Shown piece by piece: positions 42,241 to 51,492 of a stretch of DNA of 64,000 nt (positions are counted from its first letter, which is position 1; each line of letters opens with the position of its first letter). The notes under the pieces were generated by a model. It was not told where the DNA came from. It saw only the letters and a list, made by a program, of their open reading frames with translations, and did no database searches. Both the position numbers and the translations under genes were made by a program. The stretch comes from Pontibacter harenae (GTDB lineage: Bacteria; Bacteroidota; Bacteroidia; Cytophagales; Hymenobacteraceae), in assembly GCF_020907245.1 (NCBI RefSeq), contig NZ_JAJJWH010000014.1, forward strand, positions 1-64,000, read 5' to 3'.

Positions 42241-44811
42241 GTGTCTGACACAACTGATAACACTGGTAATAAGAACAAGCTAAACCTGAAGTGGCTCCTG
42301 AGTCTGGCATGGCGCGATACACGCCGTAGCCGGGGTAAGTTGGTGTTGTTTCTATCGTCTATCGTGCTTGGTATAGCGGCGCTGGTGGCCATAAACTCTT
42401 TTCGCTACAGCTTGCAACGCGCCATAGATGAGCAGGCAAGATCGCTTATTGGGGCCGACTTAGTCATGGGCATGAATCGGGAGCCTGACTCTTTAGCCTT
42501 AGCCTTAGTTGATTCTATCAAAGGTTTAGGAGAGCGTTCGGATGAAAACCGCCTTCTTTCAATGGTTTACTTCCTGAACACGAACGGTACACGCTTGGTG
42601 CAGGTACGGGCTTTGGAAGGAGGGTTCCCTTATTTCGGAGCCATAGAAACAGTACCAGAAGATGCAAGTCGTACATTCAGGCAAGGCCGCCGCGCGTTAG
42701 TGGACCAAAGCCTCCTGCTGCAATACGAGGCCGAACCAGGTGATTCGATTAGAATAGGCATACAGACATTTGAAATTGCAGGTGCGCTGCATAAAATTCC
42801 TGGCCAGACCGCACTTACAGCTACCATTGCGCCTGCAGTATACATCCCGCGACAGTACCTAGACGAGACAGGTTTGATGCAGCGCGGAAGCCGGGTTTCC
42901 TATTACTATTATTACGACTTACCTGAATCTGTGCAGCCTGACACACTAGCAAATAAACTTGAAGACCGCATGGAAGAGTATGGCCTCTTTTACGACACAG
43001 TGCAGACACGCAAAGAGGGAATGGGCGAAGCTTATAGCGAGTTGGCTGGCTTCCTAGCACTCGTTGGCTTTGTGGCTTTGCTGCTCGGGTGTGTAGGTGT
43101 GGCAAGTGCCGTGCATGTTTATATGCGCGACAAGCTTAAAACAATTGGCGTGCTTCGCTGCCTGGGCATGAGCAGCACACAAGCTTTTCTGGTGTACCTG
43201 TTCCAGGTAATGGGAATGGGCTTACTTGGTGGTTTGGCAGGCGCTATTTTAGGTAGTGTTGTACAGTTGGTATTGCCGCAGTTATTCAAAGCGTTTTTAC
43301 CTGTTAATGTGCAAGCGGTGTTCTCTATTGCAGCCGCTGCCCAAGGGGTGCTGCTCGGCTTGGTAGTTTCTGTACTTTTTGCGCTGCTGCCTTTGCTGAG
43401 TATTCGCAAGGTTTCTCCGCTGATAACATTACGGGCAAGTATAGAGCACCTGACAAGCCAGAAAGATGTGCTACGCTGGGTGGTTTATGCTGCTATAGCA
43501 CTTTTTACACTGCTTTTCTCCCGCTGGCAGATGGGAACATGGTGGCAAGCGCTGTATTTCACTGGTGGTGTGATAGCTGCTTTCTTATTACTGGCCTTAT
43601 TTGCTACATTGCTTTCCTGGCTCGTGAAGCGTTTCTTTCCGACAGAATGGAGCTATGTATGGCGGCAAGGGCTGGCCAACCTCTACCGTCCGAACAACCA
43701 GACATTGCTGCTGATGGTTTCGATTGGCTTAGGTAGTGCCTTGATAGGGACACTGTACCTGGTGCAGCGCACGCTCTTAAGCGAAGTCTCTATTTCGGGA
43801 AGTGAAAACCAGCCTAACCTGGTGCTCTTTGATATTCAGAATTCACAGCGCGATGATGTGGTGCAGATGACAAAAGAGCAGGATTTGCCAGTGCTGCAAC
43901 TAGACCCTATCGTAACGATGCGACTAGAGCGGGTAAATCAAATAACAGGAGCTGTGGCGCGTAAAGACAGCACTTTAGACATCCGCCCCTGGCTGTTTAC
44001 CCGTGAGTACAGAGTAACTTATCGCGATAAGCTTTCTGGAGCTGAAGAAACTGTGGAAGGAACCTGGGAAGGCACCTACAATGGCAATGGTTTAGTGCCC
44101 GTTTCACTTGAAGACCATTACGCAGAACGTATAAAGGCTGAAATAGGAGACACACTCGAGTTTAATGTGCAGGGAGCACCTATCACAACTCGCGTTTCAC
44201 ACCTACGCAAAGTGGACTGGAACAGGGTGCAAAGTAATTTCTTGATTGTTTTCCCTGAAGGCGTACTAGAAGATGCCCCGCAGTTTCATGTGCTTATGAC
44301 CCGCTCTGACAGCACCCAGCAGGCGGCACAGTTTCAGCGGCAGATAGTTGAGCGTTTTCCGAATATCTCCACCATAGGCTTAGACCTTATTTTACAGACA
44401 CTGGATGAAGTGGTAGGGCAGGTGTCTTTTGTGATCCAGTTTATGGCTCTTTTCAGCATATTTACTGGGCTGCTCGTACTGATTGGGTCTGTAAACGTTA
44501 GTAAGTTTCAGCGGATACAGGAGAGTGTACTACTTAGAACGTTAGGAGCAAGCCGAAAACAGATTTTCGCTATCACAGCCTTAGAGTACCTGCTCCTAGG
44601 TGTTTTAGCAGCCTCCACTGGACTAGTAATAGCTTTTGGAGCTGCTTGGGCCTTGGCTGTGTACAGTTTCGAAGTTGCTTTTGTACCTGTAGTATGGCCG
44701 TTGTTTGTCATATTTGCCATCGTGGCCTTACTAACAGTTACAGTAGGCCTGCTAAACAGCCGAGGCATATTAGTAAGGCCGCCTTTGGAAGTGCTAAGAA
44801 GAGAAGCGTAA
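42241..44811 (+). CDS. ABC transporter permease (YbbP/FtsX-like)
   Basis: 856 aa inner-membrane permease starting at GTG. About ten transmembrane helices are visible: one at 30-50, a group around 263-390 and 415-465, another near 490-510, and a C-terminal group (about 735-850). They include two FtsX-like domains (LRCLGMSSTQAFLVYLFQV, LRTLGASRKQIFAITALEY) with large periplasmic loops between. This long two-FtsX layout is the YbbP type. Works with the ATPase just upstream. The substrate is unknown; YbbAP homologs have been linked to hydrophobic compounds. Confidence 0.92.
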   Translation: MSDTTDNTGNKNKLNLKWLLSLAWRDTRRSRGKLVLFLSSIVLGIAALVAINSFRYSLQRAIDEQARSLIGADLVMGMNREPDSLALALVDSIKGLGERSDENRLLSMVYFLNTNGTRLVQVRALEGGFPYFGAIETVPEDASRTFRQGRRALVDQSLLLQYEAEPGDSIRIGIQTFEIAGALHKIPGQTALTATIAPAVYIPRQYLDETGLMQRGSRVSYYYYYDLPESVQPDTLANKLEDRMEEYGLFYDTVQTRKEGMGEAYSELAGFLALVGFVALLLGCVGVASAVHVYMRDKLKTIGVLRCLGMSSTQAFLVYLFQVMGMGLLGGLAGAILGSVVQLVLPQLFKAFLPVNVQAVFSIAAAAQGVLLGLVVSVLFALLPLLSIRKVSPLITLRASIEHLTSQKDVLRWVVYAAIALFTLLFSRWQMGTWWQALYFTGGVIAAFLLLALFATLLSWLVKRFFPTEWSYVWRQGLANLYRPNNQTLLLMVSIGLGSALIGTLYLVQRTLLSEVSISGSENQPNLVLFDIQNSQRDDVVQMTKEQDLPVLQLDPIVTMRLERVNQITGAVARKDSTLDIRPWLFTREYRVTYRDKLSGAEETVEGTWEGTYNGNGLVPVSLEDHYAERIKAEIGDTLEFNVQGAPITTRVSHLRKVDWNRVQSNFLIVFPEGVLEDAPQFHVLMTRSDSTQQAAQFQRQIVERFPNISTIGLDLILQTLDEVVGQVSFVIQFMALFSIFTGLLVLIGSVNVSKFQRIQESVLLRTLGASRKQIFAITALEYLLLGVLAASTGLVIAFGAAWALAVYSFEVAFVPVVWPLFVIFAIVALLTVTVGLLNSRGILVRPPLEVLRREA

Positions 44812-44823
44812 GGATAAGAGCTA

Positions 44824-44900
44824 GAGGTTGCAGTAAGGTATTTTAGATTACTGCAACCTTTGACTGAAAAGGAAGTCAAAGGTTGCAGCCTCCCTAACTC
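44824..44900. repeat. Nested inverted repeats after the ABC permease
   Basis: GAGGTTGCAGTAA (44824-44836) pairs with TTACTGCAACCTT (44848-44860), loop of 11; TTTGACT and AGTCAAA nearby form a second stem, and AGGTTGCAG occurs again at 44879-44887. Alternative pairings between the copies are possible. It may end the ABC operon. Confidence 0.6.
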
Positions 44901-44949
44901 CTCAACTCTCTAACCCTTTAACGCTCTAACTCCTCAACTCTATAACTCC
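44893..44949. repeat. Degenerate tandem repeat of CTAACTCC
   Basis: CTAACTCCTCAACTCT occurs at 44894-44909 and again at 44926-44941, joined by related CTAACCCTTTAACGCT and followed by ATAACTCCTCT. The unit is about eight bases. It lies between the ABC permease and the convergent MFS gene. Confidence 0.6.
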
Positions 44950-44960
44950 TCTCAAGGAAG

Positions 44961-46118
44961 TTATATACTTTTCGTTCTTGTCGAAATAACCGTCACGCAA
45001 AAGCCAAGTACAGCAATCACAGAAAGAGAAACGCGTAAACTTGTGGCACCGGCTATCAATCCAATCATGGGCGGACCAATCAGGAAGCCGAAGAAACTGA
45101 TGGTGGAAACGGCAGCAATGGCTGCGCCCGGCGACATAGTGGTTGTTTTGCCAGCAGCACTATACACCAGTGGCACCACCGACGATACGCCAGCACCCAC
45201 CAGCAAAAAACCGATGGTAGCTGGCAACAGATAGGGCAAGGCCACGGCTATAACAAGACCGACTAACGTTAGGATACCGCTTGCCTGCAAAACGCGCTTC
45301 AAACCAAACTTACCAGTTAACCAGTCTGCTACAAACCTTGTAGAGGCCATGGCACACATAAATGCCGTATAACCAGCGCCTACCCAAGCATTCTCCACCT
45401 GCAACACTTTTTTAAAATAAACGCCGCTCCAATCAAACATAGCTCCTTCGCAAACCATAGAGCAAAAGGCAATCAACCCAAGGGTGAGCAACGATTTAGT
45501 TGGCATAACAAATACGCGCTGTTCTTCTCCTGTTTTGATATCTTCGCTCAAAATGTACCTAGAAGCAATAGCTACAAAGACAAACGTAAAAATGGTGATG
45601 CCTATAAAGTGCTGAAAGGGCACGATGCCCAACCCAATCATAAAGGTACCTATCGCTGCGCCCGTAAAACCAGCCAGACTCCATAAGCCATGAAAAGAGG
45701 CCATGATAGGTTTCTTGTACATTTCCTCCACGCCTACGGCTTGGGTATTAATTGCAATATTGACCATGTTTCCCGCCAAGCCAAAAAAGAAAAGAGCCAC
45801 TATCAGTTGAGTTGCGGATTGTGCAAAACCTATCGTAGCCAAGATGAGGCTGTAAGTTAACAGAGACAGCACAACTACTCTCTTACTGCCGATTTTTGTT
45901 ACTAACCATCCTGATAGAGGCAGGGACACCATCAAGCCTACAGGCAGGGAAAACAGAACACCTCCTAATGCTGCTTCCGATAAACCTAATGCCTGTTGAA
46001 TGGTTGGAATACGAGATCCCCAACTTGCAAAGCTCATGCCCTGCAGAAAAAACATAGCACCCACTGCTATTCTTGTAATTCTTTTGGAATAAGCTGTGCT
46101 GGTAGTATCTGTAAGCAT
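44961..46118 (-). CDS. MFS transporter
   Basis: 385 aa from ATG 46118 (MLTDTTSTAYSKRITRIAVG); an in-frame start at 46223 would add 35 non-conserved residues. Twelve transmembrane helices fit a major facilitator. The loop 2-3 motif GWLVTKIGSKRVVVLS and a LSEAALGGVLFSLPVG opening match the fucose-permease-like/YbjJ group of sugar or small-molecule exporters. It is divergent from the SDR gene and has no obvious regulator or enzyme alongside. Substrate unknown. Confidence 0.88.
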   Translation of the reverse strand: MLTDTTSTAYSKRITRIAVGAMFFLQGMSFASWGSRIPTIQQALGLSEAALGGVLFSLPVGLMVSLPLSGWLVTKIGSKRVVVLSLLTYSLILATIGFAQSATQLIVALFFFGLAGNMVNIAINTQAVGVEEMYKKPIMASFHGLWSLAGFTGAAIGTFMIGLGIVPFQHFIGITIFTFVFVAIASRYILSEDIKTGEEQRVFVMPTKSLLTLGLIAFCSMVCEGAMFDWSGVYFKKVLQVENAWVGAGYTAFMCAMASTRFVADWLTGKFGLKRVLQASGILTLVGLVIAVALPYLLPATIGFLLVGAGVSSVVPLVYSAAGKTTTMSPGAAIAAVSTISFFGFLIGPPMIGLIAGATSLRVSLSVIAVLGFCVTVISTRTKSI

Positions 46119-46346
46119 TGTAATTTCTAAAAACGTTGCAAAAATCAAAGTACGTGTTTTTAAATTACTTTGTAGTTCCCATATACGAGTTTTATGTATC
46201 AACATTGAATATGGTACTTTCATGATTTAGAAGCAGTCTCAGAAATGCGACACAGTTAAAAAAAGTATCTGTAACTATAACCTACAGCAGCAGGTAAACA
46301 AAGTGAGGGGTGTACTCCTTAAATGAACAACAAATTACAATAAACT

Positions 46347-47171
46347 ATGAAAGCAACGAGTAAAAAGAAAACAGCATTGATAACAGGAGCCTCGAACGGT
46401 TTTGGAATGGAACTGGCGAAGCTATTTGCTAAAGATGGATACAATCTAGTTTTGGTGGCCCGAAGTACAGACAGGCTCAAGAAGCTAGGCTACAGCTTAC
46501 AAGATGAACACCAACTGGAGCACGTTTGCATTGTAACTTCTGACCTTACCAGACCTGAATCTGCACAGGAAATATATGAGGAAGTAAAGAGCAGCGGAAT
46601 AGAGATAGATGTACTGGTTAATAACGCTGGTGTAGGTGTACACGGCACATTTCTCGACAATGAGTTTCAGCGGGAACTGGATGTTATTCAGCTAAATGTG
46701 GTGTCACTGGTTACGCTTACAAAACTTTTCCTTCCAGAAATGAAGCTTAGGAATGAAGGCAAAATATTAAACCTTGGCTCCATTGTTTCACTGATGCCCG
46801 CACCTCTAATGGCCATTTATGGTGCTACCAAAGCCTTTGTGCTGTCGTTCTCAGAAGCATTAGCTAACGAACTGAAGGATACTAATATCACCGTTACAAC
46901 TTTATGCCCTGGCGCAGGCAATACAGACTTCTTTCATAAAGCGGATGCTGAATATACTAAAGCGGCTAATGGTCCATTATCTGAGCCAAAAGATGTGGCT
47001 AGAGCTGGCTACGAAGCCATGATGAAAGGGGAAGTAAAAGTAGTACCTGGCTTTATGAACAAAATTCAGGCTGCGGCTTCTAACGTTATTCCTGATACAG
47101 CCCTTTCAAGCATAATGCACATGCAAATGGAAGAAGAAACGAAAGACGCTTATTACGATAAAGAAGCCTAA
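46347..47171 (+). CDS. Short-chain dehydrogenase/reductase
   Basis: 274 aa Rossmann enzyme of the DltE-like SDR group. The cofactor motif TGASNGFG lies near residues 14-21, NNAGVG near 92-97, and the catalytic Ser-Tyr-Lys in LGSIVSLMPAPLMAIYGATKAF. The GF in place of GI in the cofactor motif is typical of this subgroup. NADP preference is likely because of VARSTDRL after the second strand. Transcribed alone and ended by a hairpin. Substrate unknown. Confidence 0.92.
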   Translation: MKATSKKKTALITGASNGFGMELAKLFAKDGYNLVLVARSTDRLKKLGYSLQDEHQLEHVCIVTSDLTRPESAQEIYEEVKSSGIEIDVLVNNAGVGVHGTFLDNEFQRELDVIQLNVVSLVTLTKLFLPEMKLRNEGKILNLGSIVSLMPAPLMAIYGATKAFVLSFSEALANELKDTNITVTTLCPGAGNTDFFHKADAEYTKAANGPLSEPKDVARAGYEAMMKGEVKVVPGFMNKIQAAASNVIPDTALSSIMHMQMEEETKDAYYDKEA

Positions 47172-47229
47172 AGCTCGTTGTTCGATATTCGAATTGAAAA
47201 TATAAACAATGATAGACCTTTAAAAACGT

Positions 47230-47260
47230 AAGAGGGATCTCTTCATCAGAGGTCCCTCTT
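47230..47260. terminator. Bidirectional terminator after the SDR gene
   Basis: AAGAGGGATCTCT (47230-47242) pairs with AGAGGTCCCTCTT (47248-47260) with one G-T pair; T run TTTTTA follows on the plus strand. Confidence 0.85.
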
Positions 47261-47359
47261 TTTATGATTTGGCTAAACATAGACAACAATGCCATCTGTT
47301 CAACCTAGTTATTTAAACGTTTGAAAAAATGTATGGTTTCAGCCGCAGGCGAAAATATT

Positions 47360-47722
47360 TTAGTAGCTATTAGAGGCCAGCATTACCAAGGTGCAATGGT
47401 GCAGCGTTTCAATGCCAGCATCATCTGCTAAGCGTTCCAATTCTAAATTTTCTGTACCTGGATTAAAAATGATCCGCTTTGGCTTCAAACTAATTATGTA
47501 ATCATACCAGTAAGGTTGGTTTTGCGGCCCTACATAAAGTGTCACCGTATCTACGTCTTCCACTGGCTGACTTAAATCCGTGATAATAGGCATACCGCCT
47601 ACTGTAGATTTTTTAATTCCGACTGGTACTACATCGAACCCGCTTTGTTGCAAACGATGCACTGCCTTATAGGCATATCGCGTAGGATTGTCGGTAGCGC
47701 CTAATACAACCGTCTTTTTCAT
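47360..47722 (-). CDS. CoA-binding domain protein
   Basis: 120 aa Rossmann-fold protein of the YccU/CoA-binding family: TVVLGATDNPTRYAYKAVHRL near the N-terminus, VVPVGIKKSTVGG, and VTLYVGPQNQ, ending NPGTENLELERLADDAGIE. Such proteins bind CoA or a nucleotide and have no assigned reaction. Slightly shorter than most members, with a complete fold. Same strand as the following FAD oxidoreductase gene, but in front of it by 109 bases of unclear sequence. Confidence 0.88.
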   Translation of the reverse strand: MKKTVVLGATDNPTRYAYKAVHRLQQSGFDVVPVGIKKSTVGGMPIITDLSQPVEDVDTVTLYVGPQNQPYWYDYIISLKPKRIIFNPGTENLELERLADDAGIETLHHCTLVMLASNSY

Positions 47723-47831
47723 ATCTGTTTTATCTTTAGCTTGATGTCCTATCCTGTTACACTTTCTTTAACACCATTTCAGGAAGAAACGTTATAAAGC
47801 AAGTGGTCCTGCACATAATACAAGCCTACTG

Positions 47832-49409
47832 TTATAGCACACGCTTTACTTTGGCAGCTACCATTTCGGCGCAGCGCTCGCCATCCATGGCCGCCGATAC
47901 AATACCTCCTGCATAACCAGCTCCCTCGCCACAAGGATATAAGTTCTTTACCTGCACATGCTCTAACGTGTCACGGTCGCGCGGAATACGGACAGGAGAG
48001 GAGGTGCGGCTTTCTACACCAATGATCTGAGCATCATTGCTCAGATAGCCCCGCATCTTGTTGCCGAAACCCTTAAACCCTTCGCGCAGGCGGTAAGCCA
48101 TGGCAGGTGAAAAAAGCTCATTCATATCGACAGGTGCCAAGCCAGGCTGGTAAGATGTCTCCAGCAGTTCGCCTCCCAATTTCTTTTTAGTAAAATCCAG
48201 CAGCAGTTGTGCGGGAGCCGCTTGGGTACCGCCAGCCATGGCACAGGCTCTTTGTTCCAGTGCCTGCTGCATTTTTAGTCCAGCTAATTGTCCGTACTTC
48301 TCCAGTTCCATGTCTTCCAGCTCAATAGCCACTACAATACCAGAGTTTGCAAAGCGTGAATCGCGGCGGCTCGGCGACATGCCATTTACCACCACCTCGC
48401 CAGGAGCCGTAGCCGAAGGCACGATAAAGCCGCCAGGACACATGCAGAACGAGAAAACGCCTCGCTGCCTGTTGTCATAGTTAGTTTGCTGCACTAAGGC
48501 ATATGAAGAGGCAGGAAGCCATGCACTGCGACTAGTGCATTTGTACTGAATCTGATCAATCAAGCTTTGCTGGTGCTCTACGCGCACTCCCATGGCAAAA
48601 GGCTTAGCTTCTATGGCTATATCCTGCCGATGCAGCAGTTCAAAAATATCGCGGGCACTATGGCCAGTTGCCAGTATAACTGACTCACCAATATACTCCT
48701 GCCGATCCTGCGTTACCACACCCCGCATAGCACCTTGTGCTACTATAAATTCCGTCACCCGCATGTCGAACAGCACTTCGCCGCCTGCTTCACGTACTGA
48801 TTCACGGATGGTTTCTATGATTTTAGGTAGTTTATTTGTGCCTATGTGTGGGTGCGCATCAAAAAGAATATCAGGAGTAGCACCGTGCTGCACCAGTATT
48901 TGAAGGATGCGCTGCAAATCGCCACGTTTTTTAGAGCGGGTATAAAGTTTGCCATCTGAATAAGTACCTGCACCGCCTTCACCAAAACAGTAATTTGAAT
49001 CTGGATTAACTAAATGTTCTTTGTTGATGGCTGCCAGGTCTCGGCGGCGGTTTCGCACATCTTTGCCACGTTCCAGCACCACTGGCTTTAGCCCTAACTC
49101 TATGCATCGCAATGCTGCAAAAAGCCCTGCAGGACCAGCTCCAACTATGATTACTTTAGGCTGATTTGTAACATCAGTATAGGTGTAAATTGGGGAATGC
49201 ACATCAGCAGGAGGAGTATCCAAGTAAACATCAGCGCGTACTTTTGTAACTACTTCACGGCCTCTGGCATCTATAGAGCGTTTCACCCGATGTATAAACT
49301 TTACATCCTCAGGTTTTACGCGGGCATTTTTAATAATTTCTTGCTCTAGGCGTTCAGCATCAAACGCAATTTCTGGTGGCAGTACCAGGTCAAGTTCTTT
49401 TTTTCTCAT
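47832..49409 (-). CDS. FAD-dependent oxidoreductase (HI0933/YtfP-like group)
   Basis: 525 aa. An N-terminal ACT-like/dinucleotide-free domain (about 1-85; KFIHRVKRSIDARGR) precedes the FAD-binding motif VGAGPAGLFAALRC (about 91-104), ERGKDVRNRRRD, and CFGEGGAGTYSDGKLYTR. The C-terminal part carries SFCMCPGGFIVPSAT and YPCGEGAGYAGGIVSAA. This is the broadly distributed uncharacterised FAD-dependent protein C-terminal-domain family seen in Bacteroidota and Firmicutes. Cytoplasmic. No operon partner; the cofactor is clear, the substrate is not. Confidence 0.9.
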   Translation of the reverse strand: MRKKELDLVLPPEIAFDAERLEQEIIKNARVKPEDVKFIHRVKRSIDARGREVVTKVRADVYLDTPPADVHSPIYTYTDVTNQPKVIIVGAGPAGLFAALRCIELGLKPVVLERGKDVRNRRRDLAAINKEHLVNPDSNYCFGEGGAGTYSDGKLYTRSKKRGDLQRILQILVQHGATPDILFDAHPHIGTNKLPKIIETIRESVREAGGEVLFDMRVTEFIVAQGAMRGVVTQDRQEYIGESVILATGHSARDIFELLHRQDIAIEAKPFAMGVRVEHQQSLIDQIQYKCTSRSAWLPASSYALVQQTNYDNRQRGVFSFCMCPGGFIVPSATAPGEVVVNGMSPSRRDSRFANSGIVVAIELEDMELEKYGQLAGLKMQQALEQRACAMAGGTQAAPAQLLLDFTKKKLGGELLETSYQPGLAPVDMNELFSPAMAYRLREGFKGFGNKMRGYLSNDAQIIGVESRTSSPVRIPRDRDTLEHVQVKNLYPCGEGAGYAGGIVSAAMDGERCAEMVAAKVKRVL

Positions 49410-49526
49410 GTATAACAGGTAAGGTAGTTAACCTTAAACTTTATGTTGATTGTTATATAAATTACTATTGGTTTAGAACATGCTGTGGGTGCAGGTAGTT
49501 CGATTTAACCTACTAATGCTCTAGTA

Positions 49527-50492
49527 TTAAATATCTCCGTTCAGAACCTTTTCTACCCAGCCTTTGCCCCATTCTTCTACCTCTTTTTCGCTCCACAGCT
49601 CAGGGTAAAAAATACGCTTCTGGAAACGCGGTGGCAAGTACTTCTGCCAGTTTGTACCGCCAGTGGCTGCAATAACCTCTGGGTCGCGCTGCAGGTAGCG
49701 CACAGCAGATTTGTAGTGCATGAGGGGCCAGTTTATATTCACCTTACTGTCTAAATCGCGGAGCAGGCCGATGAGTTTAGGGTTCTGCTGGTCCTCTTGT
49801 GGCAGACGCTTGTATACTGAACACACATTTTTGTGCTCGTAGTCTTTAGCGAACTGAATGAGCTGTGTTGTGTATTTCTCTTCGAAACGGAGCAGCGTAA
49901 GTGTTTTGGCGCCTGAAGCCACTTCGGTTGCTCCTTCTTTCCAGTAAATGCAGCCAATCATTTCCTCCTGTGTGGTTTGCAATCCTAAGGCAGCTCGCTT
50001 GGCTTTATCCACCAGGTTACGTAGATCGGTAGAGGCAATCTCGATCATGCGGTACTGCACCGATTGAAATCCACTGGCTGGCATCAGTGCCATCCTAAAC
50101 TGCAAAAACTGCTTTGGGTCCATGCCCTCCACCATCACATCAAAGGAATCTATCAGATTATCGAAATAACGGTTTATACGGTTTAAGCGTCTAATGAGCC
50201 AATCCATAGTAAGCGCCTTGTCTTCACCAATTTGCTTGTACTCTTCCAGACACAGTTTAAAGTATAGCTCTGTGATCTGATGATACATGATGAATATCTT
50301 TTCATCAGGAATATTCGTCATGGGCACCTGTAAGCTCAGCAAAGTGTCGAGGTGTATGTAATCCCAGTAATTCAGGAAGTCCGTGTGGTACAAACCTTCC
50401 AGATAAGATGCTAAATCCTGGCCAAGCGGCACATACTTTTCCTCTAGTCGCTTTAGTTGTTCCAGTACCTCTGGCTTAAAATGATGCTCCAT
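49527..50492 (-). CDS. kynA: Tryptophan 2,3-dioxygenase family protein
   Basis: Heme enzyme opening the indole ring of L-tryptophan to N-formylkynurenine. 321 aa, all-helical. Family landmarks are the DYIHLDTLLSLQ segment, MYHQITELYFKLCLEEYKQI with the substrate-contacting His, MPASGFQSVQYRMIEIAS, WPLMHYKSAVRYLQ near residue 264 with the likely heme-ligand His, and TGGTNWQKYLPPRFQ. Other kynurenine-pathway genes are absent from the window, so the role (NAD supply or tryptophan breakdown) is open. A TAAATTTG box lies about 40 bases before the ATG. Confidence 0.93.
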   Translation of the reverse strand: MEHHFKPEVLEQLKRLEEKYVPLGQDLASYLEGLYHTDFLNYWDYIHLDTLLSLQVPMTNIPDEKIFIMYHQITELYFKLCLEEYKQIGEDKALTMDWLIRRLNRINRYFDNLIDSFDVMVEGMDPKQFLQFRMALMPASGFQSVQYRMIEIASTDLRNLVDKAKRAALGLQTTQEEMIGCIYWKEGATEVASGAKTLTLLRFEEKYTTQLIQFAKDYEHKNVCSVYKRLPQEDQQNPKLIGLLRDLDSKVNINWPLMHYKSAVRYLQRDPEVIAATGGTNWQKYLPPRFQKRIFYPELWSEKEVEEWGKGWVEKVLNGDI

Positions 50493-50529
50493 TGTTTGCG
50501 CTTTACTCTTGAAAGAAAGAATTGCACGG

Positions 50530-50537
50530 CAAATTTA
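50530..50537 (-). promoter_or_regulatory. Candidate -7 box of kynA
   Basis: TAAATTTG on the minus strand matches TAnnTTTG exactly and lies 38 bases before the kynA ATG. A TTTT about 16 bases upstream is a weak, too close -33 partner. Confidence 0.4.
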
Positions 50538-50754
50538 ACATTTCTAGCCGGAGAAAAGTCCTTTATATAAAACAGATGTTCCGGCACCCCATCTTTAGGT
50601 GCGGAAACAGCTGAAAAGGTACAAAAGTGAAAGTAACTCTATAAACTTTAGCTTCTTGATGGGAGCATAACTACAGTTGGTAGAACAAATTGCTGGTTTG
50701 GTAGAATTAAGGGCAATTAAAAATGTAAAAACTATGTTTCTGCTCCCTATTTGC

Positions 50755-50762
50755 TAAATTTG
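50755..50762 (+). promoter_or_regulatory. Candidate -7 box of the serine dehydratase operon
   Basis: TAAATTTG matches TAnnTTTG exactly and lies 34 bases before the ATG at 50797. The -33 region (GTTTC) is poor and about 14 bases upstream. Confidence 0.4.
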
Positions 50763-50796
50763 AGTTTTGCGATATAGTAATAGTCGCTAACTCTTT

Positions 50797-51474
50797 ATGG
50801 CTGAGAAAAGTAGCGTTTTTGATATGATAGGACCAGTTATGATAGGTCCCTCCAGTTCGCATACGGCAGGTGTAGTCCGTATTGCCCGTGCCGCCATTCG
50901 TATGCTTGGTTCGAAGCCCGAAGAGGCGACGATTACTTTTTACAATTCCTTTGCCCGCACTTACGAGGGCCATGGCAGCGACAGGGCCATTGTAGCAGGT
51001 TTGCTCGACTTTAAAACGGACGATAAACGCATAAAAGAAGCTTTTGAATACGCTAAAGAACGAGGGTTGAAGTATACCTTCAAATCCGTCGGCAACGCAT
51101 CTACCATGCACCCTAATACAATCAGGCTGAACCTGAAAGCCTCAGGCCGAGAGGTGGAGGTTCTCGGGCAAAGCAGGGGCGGAGGCGTGATCAACATTGT
51201 AGAAGTGGATGGCTTCTCCTCCAGCTTTTCTGCTACGTTGCATACGCTCATTATAGATGCTGACGATGTAAAAGGTAGCATTGCTTTTATAGCCTCGGTG
51301 CTGGCACACGACGAGTGTAACATTGCGACGATGAATGTTTCCAGGAAAGGCAGAAATGAGTTAGCCAGGCAGTTTATTGAAATGGATTCAGGTATAAAGC
51401 CGATAACTCTAGAGTATCTACGACAATTAAGTTGGGTGAAGCAGGTAATTTATATACCTAATATTGATCTATAA
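50797..51474 (+). CDS. sdaAB: L-serine dehydratase, iron-sulfur type, beta subunit
   Basis: Beta subunit of the two-subunit Fe-S L-serine deaminase that yields pyruvate and ammonia. 225 aa: serine-dehydratase beta domain (VFDMIGPVMIGPSSSHTAGVVRIARAAI, about 5-30) and a C-terminal ACT domain (about 148-220; HTLIIDADDVKGSIAFIASVLAHDECNIATMNVSR). The catalytic cysteine-bearing alpha subunit is not in the window, so it must be encoded elsewhere. First of four closely spaced genes (18, 4 and 8 base gaps) ending with gpsA. Confidence 0.94.
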   Translation: MAEKSSVFDMIGPVMIGPSSSHTAGVVRIARAAIRMLGSKPEEATITFYNSFARTYEGHGSDRAIVAGLLDFKTDDKRIKEAFEYAKERGLKYTFKSVGNASTMHPNTIRLNLKASGREVEVLGQSRGGGVINIVEVDGFSSSFSATLHTLIIDADDVKGSIAFIASVLAHDECNIATMNVSRKGRNELARQFIEMDSGIKPITLEYLRQLSWVKQVIYIPNIDL

Positions 51475-51492
51475 GAGTTCCTTACCTAAATT

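Larger units (their letters stand above)
50493..50796. other. Divergent promoter region between kynA and sdaAB-like gene
   Basis: 304 bases with no gene. Both directions show TAAATTTG, the -7 type box of Bacteroidota, about 35-40 bases before the start codon, listed separately. Confidence 0.5.
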
